A stretch of 64,000 nucleotides of DNA from Flagellimonas_A sp039592695 (GCF_039592695.1 NZ_JBBUTK010000002.1:186001-250000); one strand, 5' to 3'. Shown: positions 48,771 through 58,192, numbered from the stretch's first letter. Notes: generated from the letters alone by a model not told the origin. Numbers and translations: made by a program.

Positions 48771-49343
48771 CTAAAAAAGTTCGTTGATGTTCGAGGCGAA
48801 CAGTTTTACCGCAATGGCCAATAAAATGACCCCAAACACCTTTCTGATGACACTCAAACCGTTTTTGCCCAGTACTCTTTCTATTTTTTGACTCGATTTG
48901 AGCACCAGATACACAAAAATAGTGTTTATGATAATGGCGACGATGATGTTCTCTACATGGTACTCGGCCCTCAGCGACAAAATGGAGGTCATGGTGCCGG
49001 CCCCGGCAATCAGTGGAAACGCAATGGGTACTACAGAGGCACTTTCGGGCTGGTCATCTCTATACAGCGTTATGCCCAAGATCATCTCAATGGCCAAGAA
49101 AAAAATGACGAAAGCCCCTGCCACGGCAAAAGAGTTCACATCGATGCCGATAAGCTTGAGGATACTCTCGCCCACAAAGAGAAAGGCCACCATGATGCTG
49201 GCGGCAACAATGGATGCCTTTTCAGACTGAATATGGCCCACTTTTTGGCGCAATGCGATAATGATGGGGATACTGCCCAGAATATCAATGACCGCAAAAA
49301 GAATCATGCTGGCGGTTGCGATTTCCTTAAAGTTCAAATTCAT
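48771..49343 (-). CDS. MarC-family integral membrane protein
   Basis: About 190 residues from ATG 49343 (MNLNFKEIA); ATG 49349 adds two residues. The family signature ATASMILFAVIDILGSIPIIIALRQ opens the protein, and six hydrophobic helices follow (ILKLIGIDVNSFAVAGAFVIFFLAIEMI; VPIAFPLIAGAGTMTSIL). Members are membrane proteins of unclear transport role. The open frame extends to 49505 across the divergent DUF3109 promoter and is not used. Confidence 0.9.
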   Translation of the reverse strand: MNLNFKEIATASMILFAVIDILGSIPIIIALRQKVGHIQSEKASIVAASIMVAFLFVGESILKLIGIDVNSFAVAGAFVIFFLAIEMILGITLYRDDQPESASVVPIAFPLIAGAGTMTSILSLRAEYHVENIIVAIIINTIFVYLVLKSSQKIERVLGKNGLSVIRKVFGVILLAIAVKLFASNINELF

Positions 49344-49398
49344 TTGCATGCTTGATTTTGAGCCTGCAAAATTACGTTGAAAAAAAGGATTTCGTATG

Positions 49399-49427
49399 TT
49401 GATAAAGCATGTAAAAAAGTAAATTTG
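49399..49427 (+). promoter_or_regulatory. Good -33/-7 promoter of the DUF3109 gene
   Basis: TTG (49399-49401), 18 bases, then TAAATTTG (49420-49427), matching TAnnTTTG exactly, with the ATG 17 bases downstream. It is the best match to the Bacteroidota promoter consensus in the window. Confidence 0.6.
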
Positions 49428-49443
49428 ATTTAGATTTAATATC

Positions 49444-50016
49444 ATGTTCCAGATAGGAAAAACTTTGGTCTCAGAAGAGTTGATTGAAACTGATTTTGTC
49501 TGCAATCTGAATGCCTGTGCAGGGGCTTGCTGTGTAGATGGCGATTCTGGAGCACCGCTTCAGGATGATGAAACCGAAATACTTGAAGAAATCTATGACC
49601 AAGTAAAGCCTTTTTTACGTGCAGAGGGCATTCGCACCATTGAGCAACAGGGAACGTATGTGAAAGGCGAAGACGGGGAATGGGAAACGCCCTTGATTGA
49701 CGGGCGTGAATGTGCCTATGTCACCTTCTCAGAAAACGGTACGGCCAAGTGCGGTCTTGAGCAAGCGTATGATAAAGGAGCAACACTCTGGAAAAAGCCC
49801 ATTTCTTGCCACCTCTATCCGGTTAGAATCAAAGAATATTCAGAATTAACTGCAGTAAACTACCATAAATGGGGCATTTGTGATGCGGCGTGCAGTTTGG
49901 GCAAAAAATTGAACGTTCCGATTTATCGCTTTGTCAAAGACGCATTGTTGCGCAAATTCGGCAAAGCTTGGTATGATGAACTTGAAGAAGTAGCCTCAAA
50001 AATTGCTAAACCGTAG
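49444..50016 (+). CDS. DUF3109-family protein (YkgJ-like cysteine cluster)
   Basis: 190 residues. Cysteine-rich motif FVCNLNACAGACCVDGDSGAP near the N-terminus, then DGRECAYVTFSENGTAKCGLEQAYDKG and HKWGICDAACSLGKK; the cysteines could bind an Fe-S cluster or zinc, as in YkgJ-like proteins. The function is not known. It ends 11 bases into the convergent LytS-type kinase gene. Confidence 0.9.
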   Translation: MFQIGKTLVSEELIETDFVCNLNACAGACCVDGDSGAPLQDDETEILEEIYDQVKPFLRAEGIRTIEQQGTYVKGEDGEWETPLIDGRECAYVTFSENGTAKCGLEQAYDKGATLWKKPISCHLYPVRIKEYSELTAVNYHKWGICDAACSLGKKLNVPIYRFVKDALLRKFGKAWYDELEEVASKIAKP

Positions 50017-51970
50017 GTACGTTGATAACCACTTTGGTTCCCCTTGCGTTACCTGAATCATCAAAAAGGTCAACGATTTCTACCTCAAAATCATTGTGGT
50101 AATCTTTTGCAAAATTGGCCAAGCGTTCTTTGGTAATATCGATACCGACCGACTTTCGCTTGAGCACCCGATTTTCTTTGTTGACTTCTGCAGCTGCCCT
50201 GCCCACTCCATTATCTTCAATGGAGATGGTGATATGACCGTTATTTTTTTTGATGACCTGAAGTTCGATTTTCTTTTCACCTTCTTTTGGTGAAAGACCG
50301 TGCCACAATGCGTTTTCAAGAAAGGGTTGCAACGCGAGGGAAGGTATTTTGATCTGGTCAAGATTGATGTCATCATCCACAGCGATTTTGAAATCAATGG
50401 CATTGTTGAAACGAATGTTCTCGATGTTCATATAGAGTTCAACGGTTTCTAACTCCTCGGCCAGCGATATTTCTTTTTGCGAGGAAGCTTCCAAAATCTT
50501 TCGAACCAATTTTGAAAATTTGTTGAGGTAGTGAACGGCGTTCTTTTGCTCGTTGTTGATGATGTACAACTTTATGGAGTTCAATGAATTGAACAAAAAG
50601 TGAGGATTCATTTGGCTACGCAACATGTTCTGTTCAAGGCTCAGTACCCGACGTTCATTGTTGGTCTGATATTTTCGGTACAGAATGTACAAAATGGAAG
50701 CCAAGAGACAGGCAGCCAATGCACTCACCAAAAGAGTGGTCTGGTTTTTACGCAACCGTATATCGGCCTGTTCCTTTTGCTTGGTCAGCACTTCAATTTG
50801 ATCGTTCTTCTTTTCTGACTCATAGCGCTGGATCATATCGTTCATGTACCTGAAATTGGTACTGTTGGTGATTTGTTTATCGTAGTCGTACATCTTTTTG
50901 TAATACTCCAGCGCACGTTCTTGATTGCCCTTTAGTTCTTCGAGCTCAGAAAGCCGTTTGGTTGCGATCTGGGCAATGCTCGGCATATTGTACTGTTCAG
51001 CGATTTGAAGTCCTCGCTCAAAGTTTTTTTCGGCTGTGCCCAGTTGTCTGAGCTTCATCTGTGCCCAACCCGAATTGATAAATACTGAAGAAGTGACCAG
51101 GTTGTCACCCAAACCAATGGCTTGTTCTTGTAGCGGCTCAAGAAGGTTTAGGGCCACATTGGGCATATCTTGTTTCAAGCGTACTTGGGCGATGCTGTTT
51201 TTGCAAATAATGCGCCCCATGTTCGAATTGATCAGTTCATTGTACTCGAGGGATTTCAGATAGTTGTCGAGTGCTTGATCAAGAAGTCCTTTTTGTTCAA
51301 AGCAATCCCCGATGTTTTGGTGGTTGATGGCTAACCCCAATTTATTGTCGAGTTCTTTTTCCAGTTTTAGGGCCCTTTCAAACTGCTCAATGGCCAGATC
51401 ATATTGCTCGAGAGCCCGATAAAGAAGGCCGATACAGTTCAGCGATACATTGATGCTCCGTTTGATGTGGTAAGACGGATTTTCAACCGATTCCGCAAGT
51501 TCCAGTGCTTTTTGGTTGTAGTCAAGGGCTGTTTTGACGGCATCAATTCTGCGATAGACCACCCCCAGCCAGTTGAGACTGAGCACTTCAAAGTCGATAC
51601 TGTTTGCCTGTTCTGAAATGGCCAGTGCTTTCTTATGGTACGTTTCTGCCTTATCCTCTTGCGAAAGGTTTCTTAGGGTTCGCCCGATATGGTTGAGCGC
51701 ATAGGCCTGCCCTTCAAGATATCCTTCTGATTTTGAGAGTTGGTTGAGGTAGCCCATCAATACCGTATCTCGCTTTTCGGTTTTGAAAGTGTTATCTATT
51801 GTTCCAAAATCTTTTGGTGCCCTATTGATTAAATTTTTTGCCTTTTGCTTAAAATTCTCAGGAATCTGCTGTGCGCTTAAGCCGCCCAAAAGCACAAAAG
51901 TCAATAGAAACAGAACCCTTGCTCTAATTGGTATGGGAGGAACGTTTCTTAAAAGATAGGTTTTGGGCAC
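50006..51970 (-). CDS. TPR-containing LytS-type sensor histidine kinase
   Basis: 654 residues. A signal-like hydrophobic N-terminus (RARVLFLLTFVLLGGL) is followed by about eight TPR units (for example EAYALNHIGRTLRNLSQEDKAETYHKKAL-like sequences, 60-390), a transmembrane helix (TTLLVSALAACLLASILYILY) and a LytS-type kinase: H box RSQMNPHFLFNSLNSIKLYI, catalytic PSLALQPFLENALWHGL and the ATPase motif SIEDNGVGRAAAEVN. The TPR domain is probably a periplasmic sensor. Its partner regulator follows upstream with 15 bases between the genes. Confidence 0.92.
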   Translation of the reverse strand: MPKTYLLRNVPPIPIRARVLFLLTFVLLGGLSAQQIPENFKQKAKNLINRAPKDFGTIDNTFKTEKRDTVLMGYLNQLSKSEGYLEGQAYALNHIGRTLRNLSQEDKAETYHKKALAISEQANSIDFEVLSLNWLGVVYRRIDAVKTALDYNQKALELAESVENPSYHIKRSINVSLNCIGLLYRALEQYDLAIEQFERALKLEKELDNKLGLAINHQNIGDCFEQKGLLDQALDNYLKSLEYNELINSNMGRIICKNSIAQVRLKQDMPNVALNLLEPLQEQAIGLGDNLVTSSVFINSGWAQMKLRQLGTAEKNFERGLQIAEQYNMPSIAQIATKRLSELEELKGNQERALEYYKKMYDYDKQITNSTNFRYMNDMIQRYESEKKNDQIEVLTKQKEQADIRLRKNQTTLLVSALAACLLASILYILYRKYQTNNERRVLSLEQNMLRSQMNPHFLFNSLNSIKLYIINNEQKNAVHYLNKFSKLVRKILEASSQKEISLAEELETVELYMNIENIRFNNAIDFKIAVDDDINLDQIKIPSLALQPFLENALWHGLSPKEGEKKIELQVIKKNNGHITISIEDNGVGRAAAEVNKENRVLKRKSVGIDITKERLANFAKDYHNDFEVEIVDLFDDSGNARGTKVVINVPTV

Positions 51971-51985
51971 AGAAGTCGTGATAGG

Positions 51986-52720
51986 TTATAAAAGGTCAAG
52001 AAAGTCTGACTTTTTCTGCCTTGAAACAGGTATTTTATGATTGGTCTCGAGTATAACGTAGCCATCAGTCTTCAAAAACTGTTTGACCTTATTGAGATTG
52101 ACAATGTAAGAATTGTGAATTCTGAAAAAGCAGCTGCTCGGCAGTAGCTCGTTGACCTCTTTCAGTTTTTTTGTCAACAGTATTTTTTGACCATCTTTCA
52201 GGTGAACCGTGCTGTAGTTTCCGTCAGATTCGGCATACAATATTTCATCAGACTCAAAGAACAGTAATTTTCCGTCGGTATTGATGGTGATTCTTTTGGT
52301 ATGTGCTTCCGTATTGTGGTTAAGCAGTATCTGTTCCAGCTTTTCAGCGGTGATGGTCTTGGTATTGAATTTTTTGATTTTATTGATGGTCTCATCCAGA
52401 TCATCACTATCGATTGGTTTTAAAAGATAGTCAATGGCTTCGTTTTTGAGTGCCTTTAACGCATATTGGTTATAAGCGGTAGTGATAACCACAGGAAAGG
52501 CCTTGTTCTTAAGTTTTTTGATGAATTGAAAACCATCCATGGCGGGCATTTCGATATCCAAAAAAAGGCAGTCAGGGGTATGCTTTTCTAGATACAAAAG
52601 TGCCTCATGGGCATCGGTAAAAGAAGCGACCACATTGACCTCATCACTGAGATTGCTAAGTTCCCAACTAAGGCTTTGCAATGCTTTTATTTCGTCATCT
52701 ACAATTACAGCTTCGAGCAT
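51986..52720 (-). CDS. LytTR-family response regulator
   Basis: About 244 residues from ATG 52720 (MLEAVIVDDEIKAL); the open frame up to 52795 adds a leader outside the receiver domain. The receiver has DDE near the N-terminus, the phosphoacceptor in DCLFLDIEMPAMDGFQ, and KPIDSDDL after the Lys. The C-terminal LytTR DNA-binding domain includes LLFFESDEILYAESDGNYSTVHL and IHNSYIVNLNKVKQFLKTDGYVILE. It pairs with the LytS-type kinase, and the genes lie 15 bases apart. A -7 box stands 18 bases before the start. Confidence 0.95.
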   Translation of the reverse strand: MLEAVIVDDEIKALQSLSWELSNLSDEVNVVASFTDAHEALLYLEKHTPDCLFLDIEMPAMDGFQFIKKLKNKAFPVVITTAYNQYALKALKNEAIDYLLKPIDSDDLDETINKIKKFNTKTITAEKLEQILLNHNTEAHTKRITINTDGKLLFFESDEILYAESDGNYSTVHLKDGQKILLTKKLKEVNELLPSSCFFRIHNSYIVNLNKVKQFLKTDGYVILETNHKIPVSRQKKSDFLDLL

Positions 52721-52737
52721 AACACTGATTAAGGTAT

Positions 52738-52745
52738 CAAATTTA
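52738..52745 (-). promoter_or_regulatory. Candidate -7 element of the LytTR/LytS operon
   Basis: On the minus strand TAAATTTG, an exact TAnnTTTG match, 17 bases before the ATG at 52720. No matching -33 word at the usual spacing. Confidence 0.4.
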
Positions 52746-52990
52746 GCACTATTACCATCATTGGTAGTGAAAATTGTGTTTTTGGCCCAATACACAGTAT
52801 GGTTGGCATTATTTTCCTTAAAACTTGGTTTTTTTCAAAGGAAAGTTTTCTAAAATCTTATTTTGAACATGTAACCGCATGCCTTTCAGGTGTTTTCCAT
52901 CCATACAAGATTTAACACCGTTCATACAATTGCCCCCTTGACTAGGGCAAGAGTGCTCTAATTTGGTATCGCCAAGTTTAACCAATCTAT

Positions 52991-53134
52991 ATGATCATGA
53001 GAAAATGCGCCATCTTATTTTTGATTTTCTTGACCGTATTGGTGTTTGCAGCATTGGTAGAGAACAATCAGAACCAAAAAGACGAGCTAGAGGACATGAC
53101 GACCCAAGAGCTTACACTTTTGGACAAAAAATGA
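52991..53134 (+). CDS. 47-residue small membrane or secreted peptide
   Basis: The frame from ATG 52991 (or 52997) to TGA 53134 encodes a hydrophobic N-terminus (KCAILFLIFLTVLVFAALVE) and a short acidic tail (QKDELEDMTTQELTLLDKK). A TTG at 52938 and TAATTTG at 52959, close to the promoter consensus with an 18-base spacing, lie upstream, and a hairpin terminator stands at 53312. It has no recognised homologue by eye, and coding potential is unproven. Confidence 0.4.
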   Translation: MIMRKCAILFLIFLTVLVFAALVENNQNQKDELEDMTTQELTLLDKK

Positions 53135-53311
53135 CATTATATCAACCACTGTACGGCCAACCAAGCATACAAAAGTATGTGAGACTTTATGAGATTGCCG
53201 TTGTTTGATACAACCGTTGCGTTTTTGGGTTTCGGGGGAACTACCTTAAAGACCAACATTGTTTCTAGACGGCAGGCCGTACGGTTTGATAACCCAACCA
53301 TACATATTTTG
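53135..53311. other. Gap without a recognisable gene, upstream of the nrd terminator
   Basis: No frame of convincing length or composition, no tRNA cloverleaf and no repeat family member is visible here. It may be the 3' untranslated part of the small-peptide transcript. Confidence 0.5.
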
Positions 53312-53346
53312 AAGCCGATGTGAAATTAAATCACATTGGCTTTTTT
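53312..53346 (+). terminator. Rho-independent terminator upstream of nrdB
   Basis: AAGCCGATGTGA-AATTAAA-TCACATTGGCTTTTTT: an 11-12 bp stem with one mismatch and a run of six Ts. It would stop transcription coming from the 53-kb side before nrdB. The following 53347-53558 is the nrdB leader, with no clear consensus promoter. Confidence 0.8.
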
Positions 53347-53558
53347 GTTGAACGTCGGTTTTTGGGGCGTCAAAAAAATCAGATTCTTTTAATGCAGTAA
53401 ACATCACTGGCGAGCTGGGATTTCAACGATCCGTGTTAAAAACTTTGGAGATGTTTTGCCCGAACGACCTTTTCATTCCGATCTCATTTTTAAATATTTG
53501 TAAGTCCCTACCGTAAGGTAAATTTCACCCGAAATTCTAATTTTTTAAACCAAAAACG

Positions 53559-54545
53559 ATGTCAGCAGCAGTAGAACCCATCTTGCGAGAAAATGAAGAC
53601 CGATTTGTTATTTTTCCCATACAGCACCATGATCTATGGGAATGGTACAAAAAATGTGAGGCTTGTTTTTGGACTGCTGAAGAGATTGATTTACACCAAG
53701 ACCTTGCCGATTGGAACGGGAAACTCAGTGATGACGAAAAGTATTTCATCAAACATATTTTGGCGTTTTTTGCCGCTTCCGACGGTATCGTGAACGAGAA
53801 CCTTGCCGAAAATTTTGTAAACGAGGTGCAGTATTCTGAGGCCAAGTTTTTCTATGGATTTCAGATCATGATGGAAAACATCCATTCAGAAACCTATTCG
53901 TTGTTGATCGATACTTACGTGAAGGATGAAAAAGAGAAAAATGTGCTTTTCAAGGCGATTGAGAATTTTCCTGCCATCAAGAAAAAGGCAGACTGGGCAT
54001 TGAAATGGATAGACTCACCGAGTTTCGCCGAGCGTTTGATAGCCTTTGCCGCCGTTGAGGGTATTTTCTTTTCTGGAGCGTTCTGTTCCATCTTCTGGTT
54101 GAAAAAAAGAGGCCTGATGCCAGGATTGACCTTTTCCAACGAATTGATATCAAGAGATGAGGGCATGCACTGTGATTATGCCGTGCACCTGCACAACAAG
54201 CATTTGGTGAACAAAGTGCCCAAAGAGCGTATTACCGAAATCTTGACAAACGCCCTCGATATTGAGAGAGAGTTCATCACTGAGTCGCTTCCCGTGAGTT
54301 TGATTGGTATGAACGCCAAGTTGATGACCCAATATCTGGAATTTGTAACGGATAGATTGTTGGTTGAATTGGAGTGTGAGAAGGTGTATAATTCCACCAA
54401 TCCATTTGACTTTATGGATATGATCTCGCTTCAGGGCAAGACCAACTTCTTTGAGAAGCGTGTTTCTGAATACCAAAAGGCAGGCGTGCTCAACAAAGAA
54501 AAGGACACCGATTCTCAAAAAATCAGTTTCGACGCTGATTTTTAG
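53559..54545 (+). CDS. nrdB: Ribonucleoside-diphosphate reductase small (beta) subunit
   Basis: 328 residues, full length. The metal ligands and radical region are seen in WTAEEIDLHQDLADW, MMENIHSETYSLLIDTY (with the candidate radical Tyr), AAVEGIFFSGAFCSIFWLKKRGLMPGL and SRDEGMHCDYAVHLHNK. NrdB carries the diiron-tyrosyl cofactor that starts radical chemistry in NrdA. It precedes nrdA with 124 bp in between, containing a hairpin. The beta-before-alpha order is usual in Bacteroidota. Confidence 0.97.
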   Translation: MSAAVEPILRENEDRFVIFPIQHHDLWEWYKKCEACFWTAEEIDLHQDLADWNGKLSDDEKYFIKHILAFFAASDGIVNENLAENFVNEVQYSEAKFFYGFQIMMENIHSETYSLLIDTYVKDEKEKNVLFKAIENFPAIKKKADWALKWIDSPSFAERLIAFAAVEGIFFSGAFCSIFWLKKRGLMPGLTFSNELISRDEGMHCDYAVHLHNKHLVNKVPKERITEILTNALDIEREFITESLPVSLIGMNAKLMTQYLEFVTDRLLVELECEKVYNSTNPFDFMDMISLQGKTNFFEKRVSEYQKAGVLNKEKDTDSQKISFDADF

Positions 54546-54562
54546 AGACTTTCAATAAATAC

Positions 54563-54591
54563 CCTTGAGGATTGAATTCTCAAGGTTTTTC
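54563..54591 (+). terminator. Hairpin between nrdB and nrdA
   Basis: CCTTGAG-GATTGAATT-CTCAAGGTTTTT forms a 7-bp perfect stem followed by Ts. It may attenuate or terminate transcription between the two subunit genes, so nrdA may have its own promoter or depend on read-through. Confidence 0.65.
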
Positions 54592-54669
54592 TGCCCCAAA
54601 TCTAAAACGTTAACTTTTTTAACAATTGCTTTGGTGGTTGAACCAACGTATCACTAAAAAAATGAAAAA

Positions 54670-57150
54670 ATGTTTGTAGTAAAAAGAGATGGAAGAAAAG
54701 AGCCCATCATGTTTGACAAAATCACGGCCCGGGTAAGAAAATTGTGCTATGGCCTTAGTGAACTGGTCGACCCGATAAAGGTTTCAATGCGGGTCATTGA
54801 AGGATTGTATGATGGGGTGACCACCTCTGAGTTGGATAATCTCGCCGCAGAGATTGCTGCCACGATGACGACCACACATCCTGATTTTGCAAAGTTGGCG
54901 GCCCGCATTTCTGTCTCCAACCTACACAAAAACACCAAAAAATCCTTTTCAGAGACCATGAAGGATTTGTACGAATACGTCAACCCAAGAACGGGCAAAA
55001 AAGCACCTTTACTGTCAAAGGAAGTATACAAAGTCATACAAAAGAATGCCGACAAGTTGGATTCTACCATTATCTACAACCGTGATTTCGGCTACGATTA
55101 TTTTGGATTCAAAACCTTGGAGCGTTCATATTTGCTAAAGTTGAATGGCAAAATTGCTGAACGTCCGCAGCACATGCTGATGCGTGTTTCGATCGGCATA
55201 CATTTAGATGATTTGGATTCGGCCATAGAGACCTACGAGCTCATGTCAAAAAAGTACTTTACCCACGCCACGCCGACACTGTTCAATTCAGGTACGCCCA
55301 AACCCCAGATGTCATCCTGTTTCTTGTTGGCGATGAAAGACGACAGTATTGACGGTATCTATGACACCTTGAAGCAAACGGCAAAAATCTCACAATCTGC
55401 GGGCGGTATCGGGTTGTCTATTCACAATATTCGTGCAACGGGATCTTATATTGCCGGTACCAATGGCACCTCCAACGGTATCGTGCCGATGCTTCGTGTA
55501 TTCAACGACACTGCGCGTTACGTAGATCAGGGTGGCGGTAAAAGAAAGGGCAGTTTTGCCATTTATGTGGAGCCGTGGCATGCCGATATTTTTGATTTCT
55601 TGGATTTAAAAAAGAACCACGGTAAAGAAGAAATGCGGGCCCGTGACCTTTTCTACGCCATGTGGATGCCCGATTTGTTCATGAAAAGGGTGGAAGCCGA
55701 TGCGGAGTGGACGTTAATGTGCCCCAACGAATGCCCTGGATTGTTCAGCAGCCATAGTGAGGAATTCGAAAAGCTGTATACCAAATATGAGGAAGAGGGC
55801 AAAGGGCGAAAAACGATAAAGGCCCGCGAACTGTGGGAAAAAATATTGGAGTCGCAGATTGAGACCGGTACACCATACATGCTTTACAAAGATGCAGCCA
55901 ACCGCAAGAGCAACCAAAAGAATTTGGGTACCATTCGTTCATCGAACCTATGCACCGAAATTTTGGAATATACTTCGCCCGATGAGGTGGCGGTATGTAA
56001 CTTAGCCTCCATCGCATTGCCCATGTTCGTGAAGAACGGGCAGTTTGACCATAAAGAGCTGTTCAAGGTCACAAAAAGGGTAACCAAGAACCTGAACAGG
56101 GTCATCGATAGAAATTACTATCCGGTCAAAGAAGCCGAGAATTCAAACATGCGCCACAGACCGATTGGCTTGGGGGTGCAGGGCTTGGCCGATGCCTTTA
56201 TCATGCTGCGATTGCCATTTACAAGTGATGAGGCCAGACAATTGAACCAAGATATTTTTGAGACACTTTATTTTGCAGCGGTCACTGCTTCTATGGAGGA
56301 AGCTAAAAAAGACGGCACCTATTCTTCTTATGAAGGTTCGCCGATCTCGCAGGGCGAGTTTCAGCACAATCTCTGGGGATTAAAAGATGAGGAACTTTCC
56401 GGAAGGTGGGATTGGGCCAAACTCAGAAAAGATGTCAAAAAGAACGGTGTACGCAATTCACTCTTAGTGGCACCGATGCCGACGGCATCGACCTCGCAGA
56501 TTTTGGGCAACAACGAATGCTTTGAACCTTACACATCAAACATTTATACACGCCGCGTACTTTCAGGGGAGTTTATCGTAGTGAACAAGCACCTCTTGGA
56601 AGACTTGGTGAAACTGGGCCTTTGGAATGAAAATCTTAAGCAAGAATTGATGCGGGCCAACGGATCTATCCAACATATTGAGACCATCCCTGATGACATC
56701 AAAGAACTCTATAAAACGGTCTGGGAGTTGAGCATGAAAGACATCATCGACATGAGCCGTCAGCGGGGTTATTTCATTGATCAGAGCCAGTCGCTGAACC
56801 TGTTCATGGAAAATGCCAATTACGCGAAGCTCACTTCAATGCACTTCTACGCATGGAAGAGTGGTTTAAAAACAGGCATGTACTATTTAAGGACCAAGGC
56901 GGCTGTTGATGCCATCAAATTCACCTTAGACAATACGAAGAAAAAAGAAATGCCCATCAGTGTGGCGGCAGAGGCAGAGATTGAAGCGGCCGTGGCACCA
57001 AAAAAAGCTGAAAACCTCAAAGTGAACCCAACTCCGGTGACCCAACAAGATGTAGAGGCACAGCCTATGACGGAAGCTGAAATGGCGGCATTGATTGCAC
57101 GCGCCAAAGAAGGCGAGGCAGATGACGATTGCCTGATGTGCGGATCATAA
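54670..57150 (+). CDS. nrdA: Ribonucleoside-diphosphate reductase large (alpha) subunit
   Basis: 826 residues. An ATP-cone starts at residue 1 (MFVVKRDGRKEPIMFDKITARVRKLCYGL), followed by the catalytic barrel: ATPTLFNSGTPKPQMSSCFLLAM (first active-site Cys), SNLCTEILEY (thiyl Cys and Glu) and MPTASTSQILGNNECFEPYTSNIY (partner Cys). The C-terminal tail ends DDDCLMCGS, the CxxC that takes electrons from thioredoxin. It reduces NDPs to dNDPs with NrdB. The ATP-cone implies allosteric activity control by ATP/dATP. Confidence 0.97.
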   Translation: MFVVKRDGRKEPIMFDKITARVRKLCYGLSELVDPIKVSMRVIEGLYDGVTTSELDNLAAEIAATMTTTHPDFAKLAARISVSNLHKNTKKSFSETMKDLYEYVNPRTGKKAPLLSKEVYKVIQKNADKLDSTIIYNRDFGYDYFGFKTLERSYLLKLNGKIAERPQHMLMRVSIGIHLDDLDSAIETYELMSKKYFTHATPTLFNSGTPKPQMSSCFLLAMKDDSIDGIYDTLKQTAKISQSAGGIGLSIHNIRATGSYIAGTNGTSNGIVPMLRVFNDTARYVDQGGGKRKGSFAIYVEPWHADIFDFLDLKKNHGKEEMRARDLFYAMWMPDLFMKRVEADAEWTLMCPNECPGLFSSHSEEFEKLYTKYEEEGKGRKTIKARELWEKILESQIETGTPYMLYKDAANRKSNQKNLGTIRSSNLCTEILEYTSPDEVAVCNLASIALPMFVKNGQFDHKELFKVTKRVTKNLNRVIDRNYYPVKEAENSNMRHRPIGLGVQGLADAFIMLRLPFTSDEARQLNQDIFETLYFAAVTASMEEAKKDGTYSSYEGSPISQGEFQHNLWGLKDEELSGRWDWAKLRKDVKKNGVRNSLLVAPMPTASTSQILGNNECFEPYTSNIYTRRVLSGEFIVVNKHLLEDLVKLGLWNENLKQELMRANGSIQHIETIPDDIKELYKTVWELSMKDIIDMSRQRGYFIDQSQSLNLFMENANYAKLTSMHFYAWKSGLKTGMYYLRTKAAVDAIKFTLDNTKKKEMPISVAAEAEIEAAVAPKKAENLKVNPTPVTQQDVEAQPMTEAEMAALIARAKEGEADDDCLMCGS

Positions 57151-57239
57151 AGAGGCTAAGACGAACCACTTTTGGTGGTGTCTAGCATGTAAGAGCTGAA
57201 CGACTGTTTTCAGCGAAGGATAGTGTTTATTTGATTAAG

Positions 57240-57286
57240 ATACCCTGACGGACCACCCCACATAGGTTTTGTCGGGGTATTTTTTA
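57240..57286 (+). terminator. Rho-independent terminator after nrdA
   Basis: ATACCCTGAC and GTCGGGGTATTTTTT form a stem with one mismatch and a T-run, about 90 bases after the nrdA stop. Confidence 0.75.
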
Positions 57287-57318
57287 ATTTAGTATAAGGG
57301 CCAAGTTAGAAAAGGGCA

Positions 57319-57405
57319 TTACTTTTTTAGATGCCCTCTCATAACTCCGTAAGAGAGAAGAAACAGGACAATGTAGACAAACAAAAAAATAAGATACTTT
57401 TCCAT
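57319..57405 (-). CDS. Possible 28-residue membrane peptide
   Basis: ATG 57405 to TAA 57319 on the minus strand encodes one hydrophobic helix (KYLIFLFVYIVLFLLSYGVM) with a basic end (RGHLKK). It lies in the gap between nrdA and the gluconate-dehydrogenase-like operon. Nothing proves that it is translated, and the composition could be chance in AT-rich DNA. Confidence 0.25.
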   Translation of the reverse strand: MEKYLIFLFVYIVLFLLSYGVMRGHLKK

Positions 57406-57481
57406 TTCTTTATAGGAAGGATTACCATTATATACGTAGTAAAAACGCAAAAAGATTACAGAAAGTATAGTTAAATAAAAC

Positions 57482-57513
57482 AAAAAACCCTTTCAGTGCC
57501 ATCACTGAAAGGG
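57482..57513 (-). terminator. Strong terminator of the GMC operon
   Basis: The perfect palindrome CCCTTTCAGTG-CCAT-CACTGAAAGGG (57488-57513) is followed on the minus strand by six Ts. It ends transcription 25 bases after the stop of the small-subunit gene. Confidence 0.85.
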
Positions 57514-57537
57514 TTGATACGTGAAAATAATTATATG

Positions 57538-58191
57538 CTACAAAGACCAGGCTTTTCTTCCGGTCAACTCATTGACATCGCCACAAGCCACATACTCACC
57601 GGGTATGGGCAGGTAGGCCAAGACCTCTTCTCCGATTGTTTCTGATGATTTGTAGGCCCAAGTGGCCAGACCCCTCAAATCGTTGGCAAATGAAAAACGG
57701 GCAATATCATCATCCAACGTGGCCTGCCCGCCCTGCATAATAGCTTCCATATAGCTGCTTATTGCCTTGCCGTGCAATTCTTCCTCTTCATCACTACGTT
57801 TTCTGAGATAGGTTTTGAGCACGGGTTCAATGTGTTCCGCTTCAATATCCATCAAAGACTCCTTGCCAGAATCGGCCAAGACCTTATCAAAGAAATTGTC
57901 CATCCGAATTTTGACAAAAGCCTGTTGTTCCTCTGGCAGAACCTTATCCAAGAACTCATCGATAAAGACATGTACGTTCACTTCGGTTGCCGAAGGGGTA
58001 TCTGTTTTCGGGAGGATAACATCAACGGTCTGTGCCAGGGCATACCCTTTTTCTTTTTCTAAAAAGCTGGGAGTCCATTCCGCATAATGTGGCTTTTCTT
58101 TACAGCCTTGCATGATGGACAACAGGGTTGGGGTGGCTACGGCATAGCCAAAAACCATGCCCATGTTCTTGAGTGCGTTTCTTCTTTCCAT
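57538..58191 (-). CDS. Gluconate 2-dehydrogenase subunit 3-family protein
   Basis: About 217 residues from ATG 58191 (MERRNALKNMGM); an upstream in-frame ATG at 58227 overlaps the GMC gene and is not used. The N-terminus has an RRNALK twin-arginine-like motif and a Cys (IMQGC) that may be a lipobox. A helical domain with ALAQTVDVILPKTDTPSATEVNVHVFIDEFL follows, the signature of the subunit-3 family. It partners the GMC dehydrogenase, probably targeting it to the periplasm through Tat. One base separates it from the GMC stop. Confidence 0.92.
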   Translation of the reverse strand: MERRNALKNMGMVFGYAVATPTLLSIMQGCKEKPHYAEWTPSFLEKEKGYALAQTVDVILPKTDTPSATEVNVHVFIDEFLDKVLPEEQQAFVKIRMDNFFDKVLADSGKESLMDIEAEHIEPVLKTYLRKRSDEEEELHGKAISSYMEAIMQGGQATLDDDIARFSFANDLRGLATWAYKSSETIGEEVLAYLPIPGEYVACGDVNELTGRKAWSL

Positions 58192-58192
58192 A

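Noticed and set aside
53347..53558. NrdR boxes or a cobalamin riboswitch before nrdB
   Set aside because: No pair of conserved NrdR-type palindromes and no B12-box was recognisable in this leader; only ordinary AT-rich sequence was seen.
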